Assembly: GCF_047948215.1 (NCBI RefSeq) | Contig: NC_134458.1 | Location: 138,058,536-138,122,535 of the forward strand | Direction: 5' to 3' | DNA from: Lycorma delicatula | Taxonomy: Eukaryota; Arthropoda; Insecta; Hemiptera; Fulgoridae | Length of the DNA stretch: 64,000 nucleotides | Part shown: one piece after another, positions 22,607 to 35,440 of the stretch | Layout: every line of letters begins with the position of its first letter | Numbering within the stretch: the first letter of the stretch is position 1 | Program-made: the position numbers and the translations under genes | Notes under the pieces: model-generated | What the model was told of the DNA's origin: nothing | Databases searched by the model: none | The model's input: the letters and a program-made list of their open reading frames with translations, nothing else

Positions 22607-23129
22607 TATATAAATATGCACATATTATAATATGTAAGAACCGCTCATTTTGTCCATAGTAATACCAGCTTTTATCAGAATAATTATGTTTTACGAAAAA
22701 CTTAACGTGAAATTTGTCAAAGGGTTAATTAATTTAATTGTGTATACAATATCACGTAATTTATTTGTTAATATTTTTCTGTCTTCGATTTTACTTTGTA
22801 ATTATTTAGATATTTTTCATTATTATTTAATAACTTTTGTTATTAATAACTATTTATTTGATTTAGTATAGCATTTATTTTCTCTTTATAAAAAGTATTT
22901 ATAGTCGAAAAACACTCACCTGTAGATTTCTTCATTAGGTTAGCGGTTAGTAATCTATTAATAAATTACCATAATTGTTTATCCGGTTTTAAAATACTTG
23001 TTATAGGCTATAAATTTCTTCTACTCCAAAATTCTTCTAGATATTTGTCTTAGAGTAGAAGAAATTTACCTACATATTTAAAAAAATAAATAAATAAATG
23101 AAAAATATATAATAATGCCAAGCTTATAT
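21057..23129. other. AT-rich sequence with simple repeats
   Basis: Contains alternating GC (about 21437-21449), (AT)n at about 21470-21496 and the large palindrome at 22558. No gene recognised; the ORF at 22650-22871 is low-complexity Ile/Leu/Tyr-rich translation. Confidence 0.55.
22558..22615. repeat. Perfect 58-bp palindrome centred on (AT)n
   Basis: Every base from 22558 pairs with its partner counted back from 22615. The AT core alone would be trivially symmetrical, but the symmetry extends through the non-simple arms tatatatgtgcat and atgcacatata, so the arms are a genuine inverted repeat. Confidence 0.92.
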
Positions 23130-24010
23130 TTACATTAAACGTGAAGAGATAAATGAGTGAAAGGAATTAAGACAAGATGATAGATAGTTCCTCAGGTAAG
23201 ATTTTAATGCAGTGCTAGAGAAAGCCATTAGGAGAGAGGCAAAGGAATAATATCCTTTGAAAATGACTGAATACCTGAAATCTGTGGACGATGTGGTGCT
23301 GATTGGTAATAAACATATAAAATAGTTGAAGTATTGGAAAAGGCTGGGAAATTGGGCCACACTATAAAACGAAACTTTTCTTTCAACTGTGTAGGAGTTG
23401 GAAAAATTATGATAAAAGGTGAAGAGGTAGAAAGTAGTACTAGCTTCATATACTCAGAACAGAGAATAGAGAAAGAAGGATAGATTGTGAAAGTCAATAA
23501 AAGGATTAGAATGGGATGGGCAGTATTTATTAAGATAAATATAAATTATTATTAGAGCTGGAGTAAAACTCGAAAATAAAATTAAATTATTCAGTATATG
23601 TGTGTTGCCAGTGATGATTTATGGATGTGAAATATGGATTCTGACAAATAAAAGTTTATAAAAATTAAAAACAAGTATCAGTGGCTAGAAGTTAGACGAG
23701 AAGAACCGTCCGGGAGGATAGGAAAACTAATAGATAGATTATGGAGAAAATAAAGTTAGATAATACAAGGAAAATAATACTTGAGAGAGAATGGAATTGG
23801 TCCGGTCATATGCGAGTATCATGATCTAAGGATGAGAAGAGGACATTGAAAACTAAATTAAATTGGTATCTGAGAGAGCTCAAGAGAATATCGCCGCACA
23901 TATGAACGAAGAATTTAGGTGAGTATGAAGAGAGAGCTGCGAGAGGTAGGAGAGAATGGAAAAGAATGAAAGTGTATGTAAGTGAATGTTTTACGGAGAT
24001 AAGATCTGTT
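23130..24010 (+). pseudogene. Non-LTR reverse transcriptase, C-terminal part (heavily decayed)
   Basis: Plus-strand fragments in order: VLEKAIREAKE (about 23205-23250), SVDDVVLIGN in place of the usual YADDVVLI catalytic box (about 23280-23315), GEEVESSTSFIYSEQ (about 23420-23460), RIRMGWAVFIKIN (about 23500-23540), then LFSICVLPVMIYGCEIWILT in a shifted frame (about 23590-23650), and REWNWSGHMRVS (about 23790-23820), which is the post-palm WSGH block. The order is that of RTE/CR1-like LINEs. Many stops. The ORFs on the minus strand at 23130-23497 are antisense shadows. Confidence 0.78.
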
Positions 24011-25433
24011 GAAAAAAAAATGAAAGAAAGGGATGCAGAAAAATTACATTTGGTTTATTTATAAACTTATCAGAATAAATAAACTTTTATTCTGATCGAT
24101 ACATAATATTACATCATAGATCACGTCAGGAATGCTTTTCCACGTATAAAAAACGGAACTGCTCAAGCATTTGCGTGAAAGGATAAAATGAAACTGATGG
24201 TAAAAACCCCAATAATCATAGCAACATCACAAAACACTCAATTAATTATGTAATAAAATAAAAGAATGGTATGAGTCAAGCTAATATTAATCATTTAATG
24301 AAATAATTTTAAGATAAATACATTAAAATAATAATTATAAAAAATAATTTACAATTTCGAAGGCGTTGATGAAAAGGTTTTGAGCACATGTCGAACGCGA
24401 TGAAGAAAATTCAAGATTTAAAAAAATGTTTTAATTTAAAAAATTCATTGACAGATAATATTTTTCTATAAAAGAAACCCTTTTAATTGTATTTTAAATA
24501 AATTTATGGTCAGATTTTTTGATTTTTTAAATAGTTCGGTAATTTATTAAAACATACAACGGAATCATAAGTTTCTTTCCTCGTAAATTAAAGTATTGTA
24601 TTTACTTACAGGCAAATATTTTCGTTGTCTGATTTAGTAGAGATGGTTATTGTTATTTTTTAAGAAAAAGTGACTATTTTTTTTTGCAAAGAGTGCACAT
24701 TGATAAGAATAAGCACATGGATAACTTAATATTTTTAATTTTATAAACATTGTTCTAAATAAAGCATACGTATGTGTATCAAACTTATGATCTGACAACC
24801 TGTTTCTGTATCTTGTAAATTCATTATGACTTATTTAGTGAGCTAAGATACTGACATAAGATAACTTTTCTAGACAATAAGATAAACATAATAAATAATA
24901 AGTAATGATGACAAGGTTAGCATTTTAATGCTTTTCAGAGCAAAACAGTACAAATATGAACTACATTTTAACTTTAATAGGGACTACCGCTATTAGCCAA
25001 GTTATGACAAATGATTTTTTTTAGGCTAAAAATTATTGTATAATTGTAAAAAATATAACAAATGATTTATTCGTGTATAACTAACTTAATAAGCAATATA
25101 TATTTTTTCATTATAACTCAAAAATACTATAATTTTAACGATTATCTAGGCTTCTTTTTCCGACCTTTGATGAAAACTCATCAATTTAAGTGAATAATTA
25201 GAATCATTCTTTATAAGTTATTACTGCCCTTGATGCTACAGGACAGGTTAAAATCTCAGTATCACAGTAAAGGTCTTGGAACGTTTATTTAAATATATAT
25301 ACACATTTTATATTGCACTTTGATCGCTCGGATCGGTGATACTACCGTAAACAGTCAAATAAAAAGTGGACTGAAATCAATATTATTTAAATTATAATTT
25401 TTCTTTTTTTTTTAAGGCAATATAAAAAAAACA
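24011..25433. other. AT-rich sequence, nothing recognised
   Basis: Contains one small perfect hairpin (24069-24078 with 24087-24096) and the ggataaaatgaaactgatgg block near 24180 shared with 13085. No coding similarity. Confidence 0.5.
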
Positions 25434-25680
25434 TTGATGTAGACACCAAATGGCCTCCTAGTACGTCTATTAAATTATATATACACATTTTTTCTGCAGT
25501 TCATTTAAACTTATTTCATTTGAAAGTGAGATACGCTTCTCCAGTTCTTTAATAAAGTGGACAGTAACACAATTTCTGAAATATTAGTTTTTATTAACAT
25601 CAAATAATTATACAATTATTAATTCAACAATCTTACATGAAATGTTAGGAGAGAGTAAAAGTCCCTTTATTACTCGTATT
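25434..25680. repeat. Dispersed repeat family C, copy 1
   Basis: Collinear with 33936-34183. Shared blocks: tgatgt(a/g)gacac, gtacg(t/c)ctat, atttcatttgaaagtgagat, tttttattaacatcaaata, caattattaattcaacaat, and gtccctttattactc. Its first 60 bp or so is also the start of family A. Confidence 0.88.
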
Positions 25681-27285
25681 ACTAGATCAGTATTATTCTT
25701 ATCTTCGTGAATTGCTTAGTAACAAAAGTTTTAAATTTCTGGTGTGTCGTATCAATAAAAGTTAATAATAATTAAACTGTTCCGTTTTGTGAACTCCTGT
25801 ATACTGGTTAGAAATGTTAATTTCGACCTTACGGTGTAAAATATTCAATTTTTATTATTGGATTATTTGGTGAATAATCAAAACTGAAAAAGAAACAATC
25901 ATACAAAAAAAAGAAAAATAACATGAAGAAATATATCTCAAAAAAAAAAACGACAAGATGATAAATATAAAGAGGAAGAAATTGTTAAATCCAAAGAAAG
26001 AATAAAAAGGAAGAAAACGTTAAGACGAAGGCAAGAATTACCTGAATTACCCGATAAAACAAATAAAGACCTAAGTAAGGTAAATATATAAATAAAAAAT
26101 TGACAAGATAGAAAAAAATTTTAAGAAAAAATCTGAGCTTCTTGTGAATGTTAAAAAGGAAAGAAAGGGCATGTGCTCGACAGAAGAAGGATAAACACAG
26201 CATAGTAAAATTACGAAAGAATTGTGAACGAGAAAGAGGGAAAAATCAGAAGAGAAGACACTGAAATGATATTTGCGTGGTCCTCTACAAACCTGCTCGG
26301 AAAAAAAAAACGCAAATAAATAGAGATCTCCTGTATCAATTATCTCATAAAAACATAATAAACATTAAACTCTAAATGTATTTGCTCAAGTAATTTCAAG
26401 GAAAATATTAAAAATAATATATAAGAGATAAATCTTTAGTTGTTACTACTGGACTATAATTAATACAGTGGATTTTAAAATCATTACATTGGGTATTTCA
26501 TGTTATGTTTATGATGAACATTTTTATTTTCTTTGATCTAATTTTGAGTTATATTAAGTACGTCTATAGATAGACCTTTCGTTATTACTGTCACTTTCTG
26601 TGAAAGTAACGGTAGCCCAACAAACTATTAGGTATAATAATTCAAATCAAAGTATAAATTTGCCTTATATGGGAGTAGAAGTCGTTTGCTGTGGAATAAA
26701 ACTAGACTTTGGTTGTTAAATGATATAATTTATTATTGTTATTGTATTAATTTTAGCAAGCACATGATTTTATCGATAAAATGTATGTGTTTGTGTATAA
26801 TGATCTCCTTTCGTAATAACTATTAAGTTAAATAGAGGGAGCTCTGTTTAACTACCTTTGGCACTCTTGTCTTTCCTACTTAGGTTTTTTTAATATCAAA
26901 CATTTTGTAGAAGAATTGAATACAAATAAATAATATTAAATAACAACCAACTAAATCAGTTATGAATAAGACGAAATTTATGTCTTTATTAAAACTGTTA
27001 CTTGGGTGATGTAAAATCTGTTTTGTGTTAATTCATTTCGATTTAAAATTGGCAATGATGAGTAATTTTTAATTTTTTTTTTCTTTAAGTAATATAACAA
27101 ACAAAGGTTATTCGTATATAAAAATTGGAGGTCGTGCTTTCAAAACTTATTTTCATGTTGGAAGTCTGGAAGTGGTTTTTATTTATTTGCTTTTAAAATA
27201 TCCTTTTTTGTTCTTTAAAGTGGAATGTAAATAACAATAATTATATATTAATATTTTCTTCATTGACGAATCCAAATGCGAGCAT

Positions 27286-27286
<1 letters not shown>

Positions 27287-27338
<52 letters not shown>

Positions 27339-27372
27339 CGCGCGCAAATAGAGAGAGAGAGAGTGAGAGAGA
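27287..27372. repeat. (CA)n then (GA)n compound microsatellite
   Basis: (CA)n at 27287-27334, a short gcgcgc block, then (GA)n with one interruption to about 27372. Confidence 0.93.
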
Positions 27373-27556
27373 AAGGTAAACAAAATCATTTTCTGCGGTT
27401 GTGTTCGCAAATACTTTTTAATGTTAGAAGTGTTGTATTAAATATAATTTTGTAGTCATTTACGCTTTCAAGAGATTGACTGGTAGTTAAATGACATCAT
27501 TACTCTGTTTTTAGTTCTCAGAGTAATGTAACGTTCTACACTGCAAGTTTATACAT

Positions 27557-27561
<5 letters not shown>

Positions 27562-27614
<53 letters not shown>
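27562..27614. repeat. (AT)n microsatellite
   Basis: About 53 bp of uninterrupted AT. Confidence 0.95.
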
Positions 27615-27617
<3 letters not shown>

Positions 27618-27924
27618 CATTCTATACAATTTGAAGTTAGGTTGTATTAATTAGTACAGTGACAGTAGCATGACCTTTAATAACAATTGTCTATTTAGGA
27701 ATTAGGTGTTATAACAACCAAAAATATAAGTGATCTTATTTGAGATCAACATTTTTTTAAGATATTTTAAAGATAAAAAAAAATATTAAAAAATAACTAA
27801 AAACCATGAAATATTTTAACAAATATTTTGTAATTTATTTAATTAAAACCTTTAACCATATTATAATATAAAAATTTATTCTTACTACACGACTGCCCAA
27901 AAAGAAGTGTATTGTATTTAGGGT

Positions 27925-29050
27925 GTGTCTATGTATGAATGTTTGTCCACCGTAACAGCTCAACGACTGAACTGATTTAGAGATATGATCTCGTGTTGGA
28001 ATCCTTATGTTACCGGGACTGTTATAGGCTATATAAATATGTATATATACATACATATATAATTTTAAGAAACGCCTAGATGAGAAACATAAGTTTTGTT
28101 AAAAGTAAGAAAAGGGACGTAAAGAAATCAAAAAAGACCCAGCGTAAGATAAGGTTGTATGGAGGGCAAAAATAGGTATTTAGGTAGATTTCATAAGAAA
28201 GCTACCTATAGTAATGGGTACCATGATTCGGCTTCCGGAAAATTTCGACATATCTTTACGTTTCACATCCCCCAGACCCGAAAAGCACCGTCAGTTCAAA
28301 AATTTATATATATATATATTTATAAACTTTTGAATATATATATATACAACTTTTTATATATATATATTTCACTTTCTTGTGGACACGATAACTGTCGAAT
28401 TTTTCGTCAATCGCTTTCAAATTTATAGATAAAATATAACAAACCAAAATCTCGGTCGAGTTCGTTAATGAGCAAAATCGGGCAAATGAGATGGAAATGG
28501 GGAGGCTTTTTCGAAAAAACAAAATATCGTTATAACTTTCCTATTAAGTAAAATATCGAATTCGTTTAAAGTTCCTACTATTCTTTGTATAACAGCCTGA
28601 AACTAAAGTATTTTTATATCACCATCCATTAGCCCAGTGGATGGAAAAAATGCTGTTTCGAAGAGAAAAAATATCATACCTCCCTTAACAGGCAAAGTAT
28701 CGAATCGGTTTAAAGTGATCGTTAGTCCTCTAAATATTACATAAAACTTTTGTCTGTAACAATTTTTGATATGATAAATCCTTACGGCAAGGAATGACCA
28801 AAATATTGCTGGAATTGTAAGAAAATGGGGCTTGTCGTATGCTAAACTTGTGAAACTTTTTTCACATGCAACCATTGTCGTATTGAATAAATTTGAATTT
28901 TTCCTTAACTTTAAGGTGGAAATCTTTTTTATCCCCTACTTAGCACCGGTACCTCCACCTCTCTACCACCACTTTCCGGCGTGCCGAAAGGGATTTTTTA
29001 TTATTAATCTGTGTTTTTCGATTAGTTTTTTTTAATTTTCGCGGGAATAT
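27925..29050. repeat. Probable dispersed repeat of about 1.1 kb with internal direct repeats
   Basis: Composition and complexity differ from the surrounding AT-rich DNA. Two internal blocks resemble each other about 148 bp apart: a unit near 28527-28590 (aaatatcg...gaattcgtttaaagt) and one near 28672-28735 (caaagtatcgaatcggtttaaagt). It contains short (AT)n tracts at about 28306-28370. Small ORFs on both strands are interrupted and do not resemble proteins I know. I judge it a non-coding transposable-element remnant, with both edges uncertain. Confidence 0.55.
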
Positions 29051-31439
29051 ATTTTAGATACCAGAATAATATAAGACTATATATCGCTACCCTTTAATAG
29101 TATCTAAATATTAAGCAACAATAAAAACAAAAAATTAAATATTTTAATTATAATTATAATTAAAAAAAAAAATGTCCAGTAAAGTAATATGGAAAAACTT
29201 TACTAGCGGGTCACCAGTGAAATTTCCACTAAAAAATAAAAGAATTACCAAAATAGTTCCATTCCTAAAAGGTGCATAAAAAAATACATACTAGTTGAAC
29301 TAAAATCCACCTATTTTTTTATTAAAGTCAATTAAAAATGTACTATCAAATTTCAAGTTATTTAAAATGAAACAATTTAATTTTAAATAATTTTATTTTC
29401 CGGAACTAGTCCTAATAGAAGTATTTTTCAGTGTTCCTATTAATTTCAAATATTTTTTGTTGTTTAAGAATTTAAATTTGTATTTTGTTTATTTCTATTT
29501 TTACTTTATGTTATTTTGATTCTTTGTCTTATTTTATAATTTTGTTTTCATTTTTTTAAAAATATTTTATTGTAATTGATTTTTTCCATTTTTATTTTTT
29601 TGAGTGAACATTAATTTCTGCATTTTTATTATATATAAACCAGAATTGTAACTTTATAATAAATATTTGGCCAAATTTGTACAATCTTAAATGTTTAAAA
29701 ATGTACGTTTTAAAGCGGCTAGATTAAAGAAGAACTGGTTTTTATGTATCTTTTACTATGATTAGGTCTGTAAAGTATTTTATTTTAGTGCACTTTGTTT
29801 TAGCTGATTAAATACGATAGGCAGATTAACCGAGTTATTTAATAAATTGTAATAGAACAAAGTAATTCAGATGTAGTTGTTAGATAGACGGTAAAAATAA
29901 ATTGGGTCCATTTTTTAATCCTCTTAACCTATTGTTATAGTTCATTCAGTTATAATTATAAGTAATATAAAAAATATAATACTAAAACAGTAGCAGTAAA
30001 AGTTGTTCCAGTCTGGTAGGCTCCATCATTTCTTTAGAACTACGTAATTGCAATTGATTTGTAACCGGGATTGTAGAACAGAAGCGTTTTTTTTTTTTTT
30101 TTTAGATGTTTCATTAAAATAAAAATGGGTAAGTAAAACTTTAATAATGTTTCCTTTTAATTATTTTTTAACGGATATATTATTATAAAGAGGATAAATT
30201 CATTAGTTTATGTTTTATTACATATATAAGAATATGCAATCTGACCTTGGTATTTTTAACAAGAAATTTTGTAATTTTTAAGCCAGTTATTATTTTCTAG
30301 ATGATTAATTCATTAAATACGCTTAAAGTTAGTGCATAAAGAAGTAAAATTATGTATGTGTAGCGTATAAAAAAATCTGGCAAGTATTGCGTGACTTCCC
30401 CGGCTATTAGTAATAAAAATTAATAGAATTAAAACTAAAAAAAAGAAAAAAATATATATATTTTGGGAGTGGGAATAAATTTTAAGAAAGGTTTTTCTAA
30501 AAATATTCAGCTTTCACTAAATCTAACAATCCCTTTAACAAAGATAAAATAAGAAAAAGAAAAATCTCAAAAAACGTTTCTGCTTTTTAGGTTCGGTGTC
30601 TATATTTAAACATAATTATCGACATTTTCTTGATAGCATTAAGTAGAAACATTAAAAAAATCTTTGAAAAGTATTTAAAACTAAGGGAGATAGAGCGAAA
30701 AAATAAATAGCAAATTTAAGAGATGGGGGTTGACTTTTGACAAAAACTTTTTATATTATTTATACGAGTATATACAATGTAGGTAAAAAAAATTATTTTT
30801 TCTTTCTAAAAAAAGTTTTTCTCTGAAGAAAATTGAAATTGTTTTTTCGCGATTCCCCCCCCCCCACCCGTCACTTCCTTAACCGTACTGACAAAAAATT
30901 AATATGATCAATTCTCCATGTATTTGAAATATTTGAGTCAAATTGTATATTTGAATTTTAATGTATTTGAATTATATTATTATTCATTTTTTTTTACTTA
31001 TAATACGTGTTTTAAATCGGTTAAATTTTTCACTTTTCTTATTTCAACTTAAAAAAGATTAATCACTATATTTAAAAGTTGGATATTCCAGATCACAAGT
31101 ATGAAAATCAATGAAATTTGAAAATAAATCGTAGCAGTTACTTTTTATTTGGCAGGATTAAAAGATAAAATATTAATTATAATATTGAAAAGGAATCTGT
31201 ACATCAAAATAACAAAGAAATTATATTTTTAAAATACGGGTGAGGAAATAAGGATAATCGAAAATATCAAGCTATTCATCTCCAAAAACTACAAAAAATG
31301 ACAAAACTTCGATAAACATTTTTTTCTTGTTAGCTGTTTAAGGTATTGTACACATCATTTAAATACCAAATGTTACATTTATATGACATGTAATGGCCGT
31401 AAGGTCATTTATGAATAAGACATCATAAAAATTTCTTTT
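29051..31439. other. AT-rich sequence, nothing recognised
   Basis: Includes homopolymer runs, among them 11 consecutive C at about 30855-30865, and no protein similarity. Confidence 0.55.
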
Positions 31440-32720
31440 TCGGTGAAGATTTATATGAGAGGTGTCTCACGTTCCCGTGTTAAACAACGAGTAACGAATT
31501 ACTCCGGCTCACTTATCCCACAAATTTTCTTATTCTCAATATAAAAATTCAAAAAAATAGCCTAAACCATTCAAAGAGAGAGCAACAAAATATCTCAATG
31601 CCTTCAACATCACCAATCTCAACACAATGACACGAAAATTTGATAAAACACCCCTTGGCTTCAATCAAGACAAGAAATACAGAAAGACAATACGGGCATT
31701 TTTAAACATAACTGTGGATTACACAATCATACACATAGGCTACTAATTGACAATTACATAGATTACCTACTTGTAAATACAGATGCGTGAAAATCCAAAA
31801 AAGGTACAAGCTGTGTTGTAGTTATGCTAGAAATGATTCTTCTATTCAAACTCCCATATGATATTTCTATCTTCAACAGCAAAGATTTTGCCATGCTGCA
31901 AGCATTAAAATACATCGACAAAGTTGATATACAAAAAGTAATGATCTTCACAGATTCCCATTGTGCAATAACAGCGATAGGAATAAATTAATGGGCGATG
32001 CCATTATCCAAAATATAAACAAAACATAGAAGCGAAAAGACTAATCCAAGCCAAAAGATCTTCTGCAGACATCAAACTCAGCTGGATACCATCCACTTAA
32101 ACATTAACCCGAATGAAGCAGACAAGTTGGCTAAACAAGCTGCTGAATCTCAGGAATACTCTATGCAATTGAACATTTTGCCGACGCTTAAAAAAAAAAA
32201 AATATCCAAAATGAAAGTAATGAATAACTAGAACGAAATGTGGCAACAAATCAAATCTGGAAAATTTCATCAAATACGAAAAAGTACTTATGAAAAAAAT
32301 TCTGCATGCTCATTTTCCAGGAAACAACAAGAGATCATAACTCGATTGAGAATAGGAAAAATTAACTTCAGCCACGTACATATAATACTGAAAAAGAAGT
32401 GAAATTTACGTAAATATTGCCAGGATTATCTATATCAGTAAAGCACATTATTACCGACTGTTCACACTACCAAACGGAAAAAATTAAACACAAGATAATT
32501 CATGATCTAGAAAAGTGCTTAAACAATGTAACAAATTGTTAGTTATAAATAATAAATTCTAATTAGACATATTCTAAATCTGTATTAAACCCTTGAATTA
32601 TAGTTACTGCTACAAGCAGCATTCTGTATTTTAATATTATATACAAGTACATGTACTTGGTCCTAGTACAAGTACTAGGACCAATAAGGTTGATGCGGCA
32701 TTAAAAAAAATATAAAAAAA
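31440..32720 (+). pseudogene. LINE ORF2 C-terminus with RNase H domain, and 3' end
   Basis: Plus-strand fragments: KYLNAFNITNLNTMTRKFD (about 31585-31645), YLLVNTDA (about 31770-31790, the first RNase H Asp), KGTSCVVVMLEMILLFKLPY then DISIFNSKDFAMLQALKYID with the conserved Glu position read as lost or shifted (about 31800-31925), and KVMIFTDSHCAITAI (31938-31982, the second Asp). Then NEADKLAKQAAES (about 32112-32150) matches the third-Asp helix of RNase H. This domain order occurs in I-group LINEs. Stops split it into at least four pieces. The 3' end follows at about 32530-32717, ending in two hairpins and an A-rich tail. The minus-strand ORF at 31763-31951 is a shadow. Confidence 0.82.
32644..32681. 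repeat. Two adjacent perfect hairpins at the LINE 3' end
   Basis: caagtacatgtacttg (32644-32659) is a perfect 16-bp palindrome. It is immediately followed by gtcctagtac-aa-gtactaggac (32660-32681), a perfect 10-bp-arm hairpin with a 2-bp loop. They lie about 30 bp before the A-rich tail, which is where LINE 3' recognition structures are found in some families. Confidence 0.92.
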
Positions 32721-33935
32721 AGAAAAAAATAAGTTTTTATGACAGCCTATTTTTATTTATATTTGAATAAGCGAAGAATTAAACGATAATTGCGTCTTTA
32801 ATCGTATGTGAAATTTGGCAACAATGTTCTTCATATAATTTTAATTAACTGAAAGAAACGATTTGGAGTATACAATATTTTTATATACATGTTATTAATA
32901 TAGATGAATTTTATAACTACTTTAAGCTTAAGATGATAAAAAAGTAAAAAATAATAATTAATTATTCTAGGTTATTGGAATAAATAATATTACTAAACTT
33001 AAACATTTCTTTGTTGAAATATATCATATTTTAATTATATGTTGAGAATCATTGAGGCTAATTTGTTTGTTAAATATAGAGCCTAGAAGTTATTGATATA
33101 TATTTAAACAAAGTTATAAGTTTTTAAGTTTTCCAGAATTAATAAAAAAAGATTTAATAAGCAAGGAATTCTTTTTAATAAAAAAAAACTTGTTTCAATA
33201 TACCTATAAATGTCTGTTATTTAAAAATCATTTACATTTAATCCATATTCGTGTTATTATATATATATATATATATATATATATCGTAAAACAGCATATA
33301 ATTTATTATAAAATACGTGATCTGCATACCTACATTCATATCAATACTTTTTTTTATGTTTTGGTTAGATGTACACGTAAGAAATAATATCTACCTTCTC
33401 TAGTACTTGTCAACATTGTATTAAACCGTGAAAATTATTTGTGTGTTAACCTTGATATAATATTTAAAAAAAATTATTTCCTTTTTCATCTTGTGCTTTT
33501 TTATTTTTAAAAATATTTGTACATTTAAAATTTATTTTATTTATTTTCTATTTGTAAAACTACATAGCCTGTATATAAATAAATAAATTAATTAATAATG
33601 TAATAAAATTTACAGCTATTTTATTTTTTATTGAAATTATTCGCAAGCATGTTTGATTCAAACATTTACATGTATAGATTTTTTTTTTTGGTATTTTTTA
33701 TTAAAAATTTAGATTGTTTACCGTCTATTCCTTCTTGAATGAAATATATTTTCTTCAACCAACATTCACAAATTTAAAGAATTAGTTTCAAACAAAAAGG
33801 AATGAATTTTTATCTCAAATATTTTCATATTACTTTTATAAAAGTTTAATACTACGTTTATTATACTGTCATTCACAACTAGTCTTAGGTTTCTATGATG
33901 TAATTGAAAAAAAGTTTCGAGTCGGAAATTAAAAA
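32721..33935. other. AT-rich sequence with (AT)n tract
   Basis: No coding similarity. (AT)n at 33257-33284. Confidence 0.55.
33257..33284. repeat. (AT)n microsatellite
   Basis: Uninterrupted AT dinucleotides. Confidence 0.95.
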
Positions 33936-34183
33936 TCTGATGTGGACACTACATAACTTCCTTGTACGCCTATAAATTACATATACACATTTTTTCTGCA
34001 CTTCATTTAAACGTATTTCATTTGAAAGTGAGATACGATTCTTCAATTGTTTAATAAAAGAGGACAGTTACACAATTGCTAAAATATTGGTTTTTATTAA
34101 CATCAAATATTTATACAATTATTAATTCAACAATCTTACCTGAAATATTAGGTTAGAGTAAATGTCCCTTTATTACTCTTTAA
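33936..34183. repeat. Dispersed repeat family C, copy 2
   Basis: Second copy of 25434-25680 in the same orientation, high similarity. Its first 60 bp (gatgtggacac, acttccttgtacgcctat, acatatacacatttttt) also open family A 437 bp downstream. Confidence 0.88.
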
Positions 34184-34372
34184 ATAAAGTCTTATATGTA
34201 TCTAATACTATGTTTTTTAAATTATGATGTAACGATCAACAAAATTGAAACAAAAACGAAACAGGAGAAGGTTAAATTTAATAGTGATATTTGTTATCAA
34301 GTAGACTGAAATAAATGTATAAATAAAAATAATACAACTCTAAATTATAATTTTCAATTAATATTAAATAAT

Positions 34373-35031
34373 CTGATGTGGTTACCACATGACTTTCTTG
34401 TACGCCTATTAAATTACATATACACATTTTTAAATGTACGTAAAATTCTATTTCACTAACTCTGATTTTTTTTCATATTTTGTTCTTTTATTATTATTGA
34501 ATTATTATTTATTAATTTTTTTTTGATCAGAGGTTAATCAATTATTAATATATCAATGTATTTAAATTTAAATATTCGGAAATTAAGTTTGATTCGAACC
34601 GATGTGCCTTCTCCTTGAAAGATCCAGATATTTCATTAATTAAAATTTTATTTGGCTATATCTCTGGAACCAATGAAAATAAGTACCACTTATGATACAT
34701 TGTTGAAAAGCTCTCAATGAGGGATTATTACTGCAGTTAAGAAAAATCCAAATCCAATTTTTTTTTTTTTGGATTTTGGGCTTTTTTGGACACTTTTGGT
34801 CCAGTCGATTGCAATCAAAAAGATAGGTGAACAACTAGATGTTACAACAGTCCTAAATCCAAAATTTCAACATCCTACGGCAATAATTTTTTAGTTATGC
34901 GAGGTACGTACAGACGAAACTACTCAAAATGGATTCAGGGATGTTCAAAATGGATATTTCCGTTGAAATCTGAAAACCAAAATTTTTCGCGGTCACAATA
35001 CTTTCTTTACTTTGTAAAAGTAAGTAAAACT
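34373..35031. repeat. Dispersed repeat family A, copy 2
   Basis: Second copy of 1333-2076 in the same orientation. The right end is decayed: tttactttgtaaaagtaagt against tttacttcgtacaaggaagt in copy 1. ORFs inside at 34640-34834 (minus) and 34897-35079 (plus) are not conserved between the copies as proteins. Confidence 0.87.
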
Positions 35032-35189
35032 GATAAAATATATATTAATTTCTGTCTGGGAATTTTTTTGTTCATTTAGTTCTTAGTTAAGAATTTTGTG
35101 AGTTTGATTTAGTAGTTTAGGAAAATTATTTTAAATATGCTATAACACTCTTCTTTTTTTGCTATTTTCATATACGATGTGTTATATCT

Positions 35190-35440
35190 TAATGAAATTT
35201 CCAGCTAATATAGCTAGAATAGCTATATTAAAAAGGAAAGTATGGTGATCATGTCAAAAGTGGGATATCAAGATTTTGAATATTTACGTTTTATGGTCCA
35301 ACTAGTTCACATAGAACAAAAATATGTATGTATATATGTGTGTCACATCGCTTTTGGACTGATATCTTAGGATTGACTGAACAGATTTTCTTCAAATTTG
35401 GTTCAAATATTTCTATATATGGGGCATTGACCATATTAAT
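35190..35440 (+). repeat. Dispersed repeat family D, copy 1
   Basis: Aligns with the reverse complement of 47607-47850. Shared blocks: gctagaata, tatggtga, gtatgtatatatgtgtg region, cttttgg, and the highly conserved gattttcttcaaatttgg next to ggattga(c/t)(c/t)gaaca. It starts with a hairpin, aatatagct-agaat-agctatatt, at about 35205-35227. Confidence 0.85.

Larger units (their letters stand above)
25681..27924. other. AT-rich sequence with microsatellites
   Basis: No gene recognised. It holds the (CA)n/(GA)n tract at 27287 and the (AT)n tract at 27562. The stretch 25900-26320 is unusually purine-rich on the plus strand (many gaa and aaa runs), which creates a pyrimidine-rich, Phe/Leu-rich spurious minus ORF. 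Confidence 0.55.

Noticed and set aside
23228..23497. 89-codon minus ORF, Ser/Pro/Phe-rich
   Set aside because: Antisense of the plus-strand RT remnant at 23130-24010.
27183..27410. 75-codon minus ORF with an alternating Cys-Val run
   Set aside because: Translation of the (CA)n microsatellite.
30855..30865. Run of 11 C
   Set aside because: Homopolymer, likely ordinary variation or sequencing length uncertainty.
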